Below, in pieces: positions 8,121 to 10,128 of a DNA stretch of 10,128 bases. The position numbers were made by a program, and so were the translations under genes. The notes beneath the pieces were generated by a model, which did not search any database, was not told the origin of the DNA, and saw nothing but the letters and a program-made list of their open reading frames with translations. This stretch comes from RGIG6353 sp045590615. Its GTDB lineage: Bacteria > Bacillota > Clostridia > Oscillospirales > SIG627. Each line of letters opens with the position of its first letter. The stretch's first letter is position 1. The DNA lies in the NCBI GenBank assembly GCA_045590615.1, contig JAZNRH010000122.1, positions 1 to 10,128 of the forward strand. Reading direction: 5' to 3'.

Positions 8121-9230
8121 TCAAAAGTTAATAAAATGCATAATTAAGGTTAATATAATAAGGAAAGCAAAATTGAAAGCCGAGAACAACAATATATAGT
8201 ATCTTGTCTTTTTCGGATTATTTTTTGTATACTCCCTGAAGGTTATAAGGCTGGCAAGAGAGGCTATAAGAGTACCCACTCCACCAATATTAACTCCTAT
8301 CAGGAGCTCTCTGTAATTCTCCGTAAATTGAGACAACAAAATTGCCGAGGGCACATTGCTTATAAGCTGACAGGAAAGCGTGCTGAAGATGAGTGTATCT
8401 TTTTCAAGAAAATACGACATAATCTCTCTGACAATATCAATTCTTGCCATGTTTCCCGAGAATATAAAGAAAAACACGAAGGTCAAAAGCAAGGGGTAAT
8501 CTACCTTTTTGAGAGCATCTATATCCATCACGAGCAAAAATAAAGGAATTACAATCAATCCGACCTGATAGGGTATTCCTCTGAAAACAATCGCTATTGC
8601 CAGCGCAAACAAAACAAGATAAATAATTGTTCGCACCGTCGGGAGTCTTACCTCTTTGTCGGCAATTTCAAGTGGCTCGGGCTTAACAAAAAGACAGCAC
8701 AAGGTAATCAGGGTAGTTGCAATGCCAAACGGCAACGCCATTATCTGCATAAATTCCGACGTGGGAATGTTGAACTTGGTATATAAATAAAGGTTTTGTG
8801 GATTTCCAAAAGGTGTAAGCATACCTCCGAGATTTGCTGCAATATTTTGCATAATGAAGGTAAGCGCCATATATTTTTCCTTACCCGTCGAGGTAAGCAC
8901 AAAATATCCAAGTGGCAAAAAAGTCAAAAGCGCCATATCGTTGGCAATAAGCATCGAACCGATAAAGGTTATGTAAACGAGAGCAAGAATACTCATTCTG
9001 GTCGTCTTAAAGCATTTAACAACCTTCCTTGCCAGCATATAAAAGAAACGAATATTTCTCAACGCGCAAACAACTGCCAATACGCAAAAAAGGCAGGTCA
9101 GCGTCTTAAAGTCGAAATATTCAAGATATTCCCTGTCGGGAGGCACTATTATGCCGGTAATAACGGCTGCAAAAAACGCAACCACCATAACAATATTCTT
9201 TTTAGCAAAAAAGAAAAGTCGATTAGTCAA
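8121..9230 (-). CDS. SLC13/ArsB-type (ion transporter superfamily) membrane permease
   Basis: The 369-residue product is a very hydrophobic inner-membrane protein with about ten membrane segments. It has two family-typical half-site loops: AANLGGMLTPFGNPQNLYLY (131-150) in the first half, and QLISNVPSAILLSQF (288-302) followed by GVNIGGVGTLIAS (312-324) in the second. These resemble the paired Asn-containing motifs of SLC13, CitMHS, NhaD and ArsB carriers. IANDMALLTFLPL (95-107) and FIFSGNMA (255-262) fit the same superfamily. The substrate (dicarboxylate, citrate, arsenite or sodium/proton exchange) cannot be told from the sequence. The start is placed at TTG 9230, with AGGAG at 9241-9237 and 6 nt spacing. 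The in-frame ATG at 9269 lies inside the -10 box of the gene's promoter and cannot be on that transcript. The protein is slightly shorter than the 400 or more residues common in these families. It is transcribed alone. Confidence 0.8.
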   Translation of the reverse strand: MTNRLFFFAKKNIVMVVAFFAAVITGIIVPPDREYLEYFDFKTLTCLFCVLAVVCALRNIRFFYMLARKVVKCFKTTRMSILALVYITFIGSMLIANDMALLTFLPLGYFVLTSTGKEKYMALTFIMQNIAANLGGMLTPFGNPQNLYLYTKFNIPTSEFMQIMALPFGIATTLITLCCLFVKPEPLEIADKEVRLPTVRTIIYLVLFALAIAIVFRGIPYQVGLIVIPLFLLVMDIDALKKVDYPLLLTFVFFFIFSGNMARIDIVREIMSYFLEKDTLIFSTLSCQLISNVPSAILLSQFTENYRELLIGVNIGGVGTLIASLASLITFREYTKNNPKKTRYYILLFSAFNFAFLIILTLIMHFINF

Positions 9231-9264
9231 AGCAAGCTCCTGAAAACAAAAATTTACGTGTGTA

Positions 9265-9293
9265 ATCATAGCACAATCAAATTACTTTGTCAA
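9265..9293 (-). promoter_or_regulatory. sigma-A promoter of the permease gene
   Basis: On the minus strand a perfect -35 TTGACA (9293-9288), a 17-bp spacer and TATGAT (9270-9265) form a near-consensus promoter. The expected start near 9258 leaves a leader of about 28 nt before the TTG start at 9230. It diverges from the tRNA promoter about 54 bp away. Confidence 0.8.
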
Positions 9294-9346
9294 CACAAAT
9301 AGTAAACACAAAAAATAATATTAGTAAAATATTTTTTCAAAAAGTC

Positions 9347-9375
9347 TTGACAAATCAAATAACCTGTGATATTAT
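9347..9375 (+). promoter_or_regulatory. sigma-A promoter of the tRNA-Met/tRNA-Glu unit
   Basis: TTGACA (9347-9352), a 17-bp spacer and TATTAT (9370-9375) with a TGn extended -10 (TGTGATATTAT) make a very strong promoter. The A/T-tract-rich stretch at 9300-9345 in front of the -35 resembles an UP element, as expected for a stable-RNA promoter. Transcription should begin near 9382, 24 nt before tRNA-Met. Confidence 0.85.
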
Positions 9376-9405
9376 ATACAAGCACTCTTTCAGGAGTAAC
9401 AATTT

Positions 9406-9482
9406 GGCGGAATAGCTCAGTTGGCTAGAGCATTCGGTTCATACCCGACAGGTCGTTGGTTCAAGTCCGACTTCCGCTACCA
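9406..9482 (+). tRNA. tRNA-Met (CAT), elongator type
   Basis: The 77-nt cloverleaf has acceptor GGCGGAA/TTCCGCT, D-arm GCTC/GAGC, anticodon loop TTCATAC (CAT at 9440-9442), variable loop AGGTC, T-arm GTTGG-TTCAAGT-CCGAC, A73 and encoded CCA (9480-9482). The paired G1-U72 end, rather than an unpaired C1-A72, and an anticodon stem without three consecutive G-C pairs argue for the elongator rather than the initiator. The outermost anticodon-stem pair is a T-C mismatch (9433 with 9449). Confidence 0.95.
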
Positions 9483-9501
9483 TTTCCGCTTCATCATATA
9501 T

Positions 9502-9576
9502 GGCCCGTTGGTCAAGCGGTTAAGACACGGCCCTTTCACGGCTGTAACATGGGTTCGATTCCCGTACGGGTCACCA
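9502..9576 (+). tRNA. tRNA-Glu (TTC)
   Basis: The 75-nt cloverleaf has acceptor GGCCCGT/ACGGGTC, a three-pair D-arm with the AGCGGTTA loop typical of tRNA-Glu, anticodon arm CGGCC-CTTTCAC-GGCTG (TTC at 9535-9537), variable TAAC, T-arm ATGGG-TTCGATT-CCCGT, A73 and encoded CCA. It lies 19 nt after tRNA-Met in the same transcript. Its 3' end is partly duplicated downstream. Confidence 0.97.
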
Positions 9577-9579
9577 AAC

Positions 9580-9610
9580 AAAAAACAGATACTTGCGTAT
9601 CTGTTTTTTT
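9580..9610 (+). terminator. intrinsic terminator behind tRNA-Glu
   Basis: The 13-nt arms A6-CAGATAC (9580-9592) and GTATCTG-T6 (9597-9609) enclose a TTGC loop, and the T-run continues to 9610. The structure begins four bases after the CCA of tRNA-Glu, so it should end the tRNA transcript. The A/T-rich outer part is also symmetrical, so it could work on both strands. Confidence 0.85.
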
Positions 9611-9626
9611 GTTTATATAATAATCT

Positions 9627-9640
9627 CGGGAATCGAACCC
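9627..9640 (-). repeat. inverted copy of the tRNA-Glu T-arm
   Basis: The 14 bases CGGGAATCGAACCC are the exact reverse complement of tRNA-Glu positions 9551-9564. They form the left inverted terminus of unit 1. Confidence 0.75.
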
Positions 9641-9811
9641 GTGAGCGTGTGGGGAACTTTTGCCTTGAAGAGAAACGAAAAGAGCAAAAGTTCAAGCCGT
9701 ACAGGGAGCGAAGCGAGTCGTAGGATACTCCGTAAAAAACAGTCCTGTGGACTGTTTTTAGGAGGATGCACGAGAGCTATGCCCGAGTGAACAGGTGAAC
9801 TGCGTTCACCG

Positions 9812-9832
9812 TCGATTCCCGTACGGGTCACC
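9812..9832 (+). repeat. second copy of the tRNA-Glu 3' end (21-bp direct repeat)
   Basis: All 21 bases match 9555-9575 of tRNA-Glu exactly (T-loop, T-stem 3' strand, acceptor 3' strand, discriminator and CC). The match stops before the terminal A (CACCG instead of CACCA). The offset is 257 bp. It has the size and tRNA position of an attachment-site duplication, but no integrase is in view. Confidence 0.85.
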
Positions 9833-9835
9833 GAT

Positions 9836-9974
9836 GTGTACGGGAAGTAAGAAGTAAAAGTGAATAGTGAATAAGTTCGGTTGATTTTCGCCGTGGCGAA
9901 AATCTTCATTACTTCTTCACTCTTACCTATTACCTTTTTCCTGCTGATACGATAAGTCTTTTATCGTATCAGCA
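9836..9974. repeat. hairpin-rich unit 2: imperfect long palindrome plus 14-bp hairpin
   Basis: The arms at about 9842-9875 and 9905-9941 are imperfect inverted copies, built from variations on AAGTAAGAAGTAAAAGTGAA, around a perfect inner hairpin (GATTTTCGCC at 9883-9892, GGCGAAAATC at 9895-9904). Immediately after comes a perfect 14-bp stem with a 5-nt loop (9942-9955 with 9961-9974). The layout is that of a MITE-like, non-coding dispersed repeat. No gene is seen. Confidence 0.55.
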
Positions 9975-9978
9975 TCGC

Positions 9979-9988
9979 GTCACCAAAC
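9979..9988 (+). repeat. third, partial copy of the tRNA-Glu 3' junction
   Basis: GTCACCAAAC equals 9570-9579, meaning the end of the acceptor, A73, CCA and the next three bases outside the tRNA. The two preceding bases (GC instead of GG) break the match. It is short enough that chance is possible, but its place at the end of unit 2, directly before another terminator, is suggestive. Confidence 0.45.
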
Positions 9989-9992
9989 GAAA

Positions 9993-10040
9993 CAAATCCG
10001 AACTATTTTCTCAAAAGAGAATGGTTCGGATTTGCCTTTT
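9993..10040. terminator. bidirectional terminator between the tRNA region and the right-edge gene
   Basis: A perfect 11-bp outer stem (CAAATCCGAAC at 9993-10003 with GTTCGGATTTG at 10024-10034) encloses an inner partial stem (CTC/GAG around AAAA). On the plus strand it is followed by CC and T4, then T/A-rich sequence. On the minus strand it lies 10 nt after the stop codon of the right-edge gene and is followed by TTTCGTTTGG, a weaker T-run. It probably insulates two convergent units. Confidence 0.7.
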
Positions 10041-10044
10041 ATTA

Positions 10045-10128
10045 TTATTTTTTTAATTTTCTATACACCCATACAGTCGCCTTGCATACAATCATAGTTG
10101 CAAATGTAAATAGAAGATAATTTACTGT
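10045..10128 (-). CDS. C-terminal 27 codons of a membrane-like protein (partial)
   Basis: A minus-strand frame is open from the right edge of the window to TAA at 10047-10045. It reads TVNYLLFTFATMIVCKATV followed by WVYRKLKK: one hydrophobic stretch of membrane-segment size, then a basic tail, which would fit the cytoplasmic end of an inner-membrane protein. The hairpin starting 10 nt beyond the stop supports a real gene end. Too little is visible to name a family, and 28 codons can stay open by chance. Confidence 0.4.
   Translation of the reverse strand, partial: TVNYLLFTFATMIVCKATVWVYRKLKK

Larger units (their letters stand above)
9577..9832. repeat. hairpin-rich unit 1, bounded by copies of the tRNA-Glu 3' end
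   Basis: This noncoding stretch runs from the end of tRNA-Glu to a second copy of its 3' end. After the terminator it contains an inverted T-arm copy (9627-9640), a 10-bp stem (9654-9663 with 9684-9693), an 11-bp stem with TGT loop (9735-9745 with 9749-9759) inside an outer imperfect stem (9725-9731 with 9761-9767), and a 7-bp stem (9794-9800 with 9804-9810). CGGGAATCGA at 9627-9636 and TCGATTCCCG at 9812-9821 are exact 10-bp inverted termini. It resembles a small non-autonomous repeat element. Open frames across it have no ribosome binding site or domain and appear fortuitous. Confidence 0.6.

Noticed and set aside
9421..9723. Open frames on both strands over the tRNA genes, including one with GNRTHV on the minus strand
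   Set aside because: These are translations of tRNA sequence, a familiar source of false proteins. The cloverleafs are intact.
9593..9909. Open frames of 65 codons (plus) and 98 codons (minus) in the repeat region
   Set aside because: They run through hairpin arms and tRNA-derived repeats, have no good start signal and match no domain; treated as fortuitous.
9555..9988. CRISPR array or integron attC array at the tRNA-end repeats
   Set aside because: There are only two good copies and a partial third with unequal spacing (257 and 152 bp), no spacer-repeat rhythm, and no integrase or cas gene in view.

Overview
The window looks like a chromosomal housekeeping segment from a low-to-moderate GC Gram-positive bacterium of the class Clostridia, probably a gut Oscillospirales/Ruminococcaceae-type organism. 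This rests on a clostridial-type RpoB, a Mfd of Bacillus-like length, PrsA-like lipoproteins directly behind mfd, strong sigma-A consensus promoters and AGGAG-type ribosome binding sites. No search could be run, so the taxonomic call is an inference.

Layout. Every protein gene lies on the minus strand. From right to left: the last 27 codons of an unidentified membrane-like protein (10045-10128); an SLC13/ArsB-type permease (8121-9230, starting at a TTG rather than at the upstream ATG); the transcription-repair coupling factor mfd (4492-8028); two tandem PrsA/SurA-like lipoproteins (3391-4434 and 2332-3378) that probably share the mfd transcript; an intrinsic terminator (2259-2298); then a separate strong promoter, a leader of about 144 nt and the first 682 codons of rpoB, which runs off the left edge. 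Two tRNA genes, elongator tRNA-Met(CAT) and tRNA-Glu(TTC), are on the plus strand at 9406-9576. They have their own consensus promoter, divergent from the permease promoter.

How it fits together. Mfd and RpoB work on the same machine: Mfd binds the beta subunit of stalled RNA polymerase and recruits UvrABC. The two lipoproteins are likely extracytoplasmic folding factors, and mfd next to a PrsA-like gene is an arrangement known in Firmicutes. The permease and the tRNAs look like independent units.

The least ordinary stretch is 9577-9990, behind tRNA-Glu. It carries no convincing gene but is packed with hairpins. It contains a perfect 21-bp second copy of the tRNA-Glu 3' end, a shorter third copy, and an inverted copy of the T-arm. 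It reads as two small hairpin-rich units, about 257 and 152 bp long, stacked behind the tRNA and separated by copies of its 3' end. Other points worth a look are a terminator-like hairpin inside the predicted mfd leader, the permease start correction, and rpoB having its own promoter without rplJ-rplL in front of it. I did not find a clearly new multi-gene system here.
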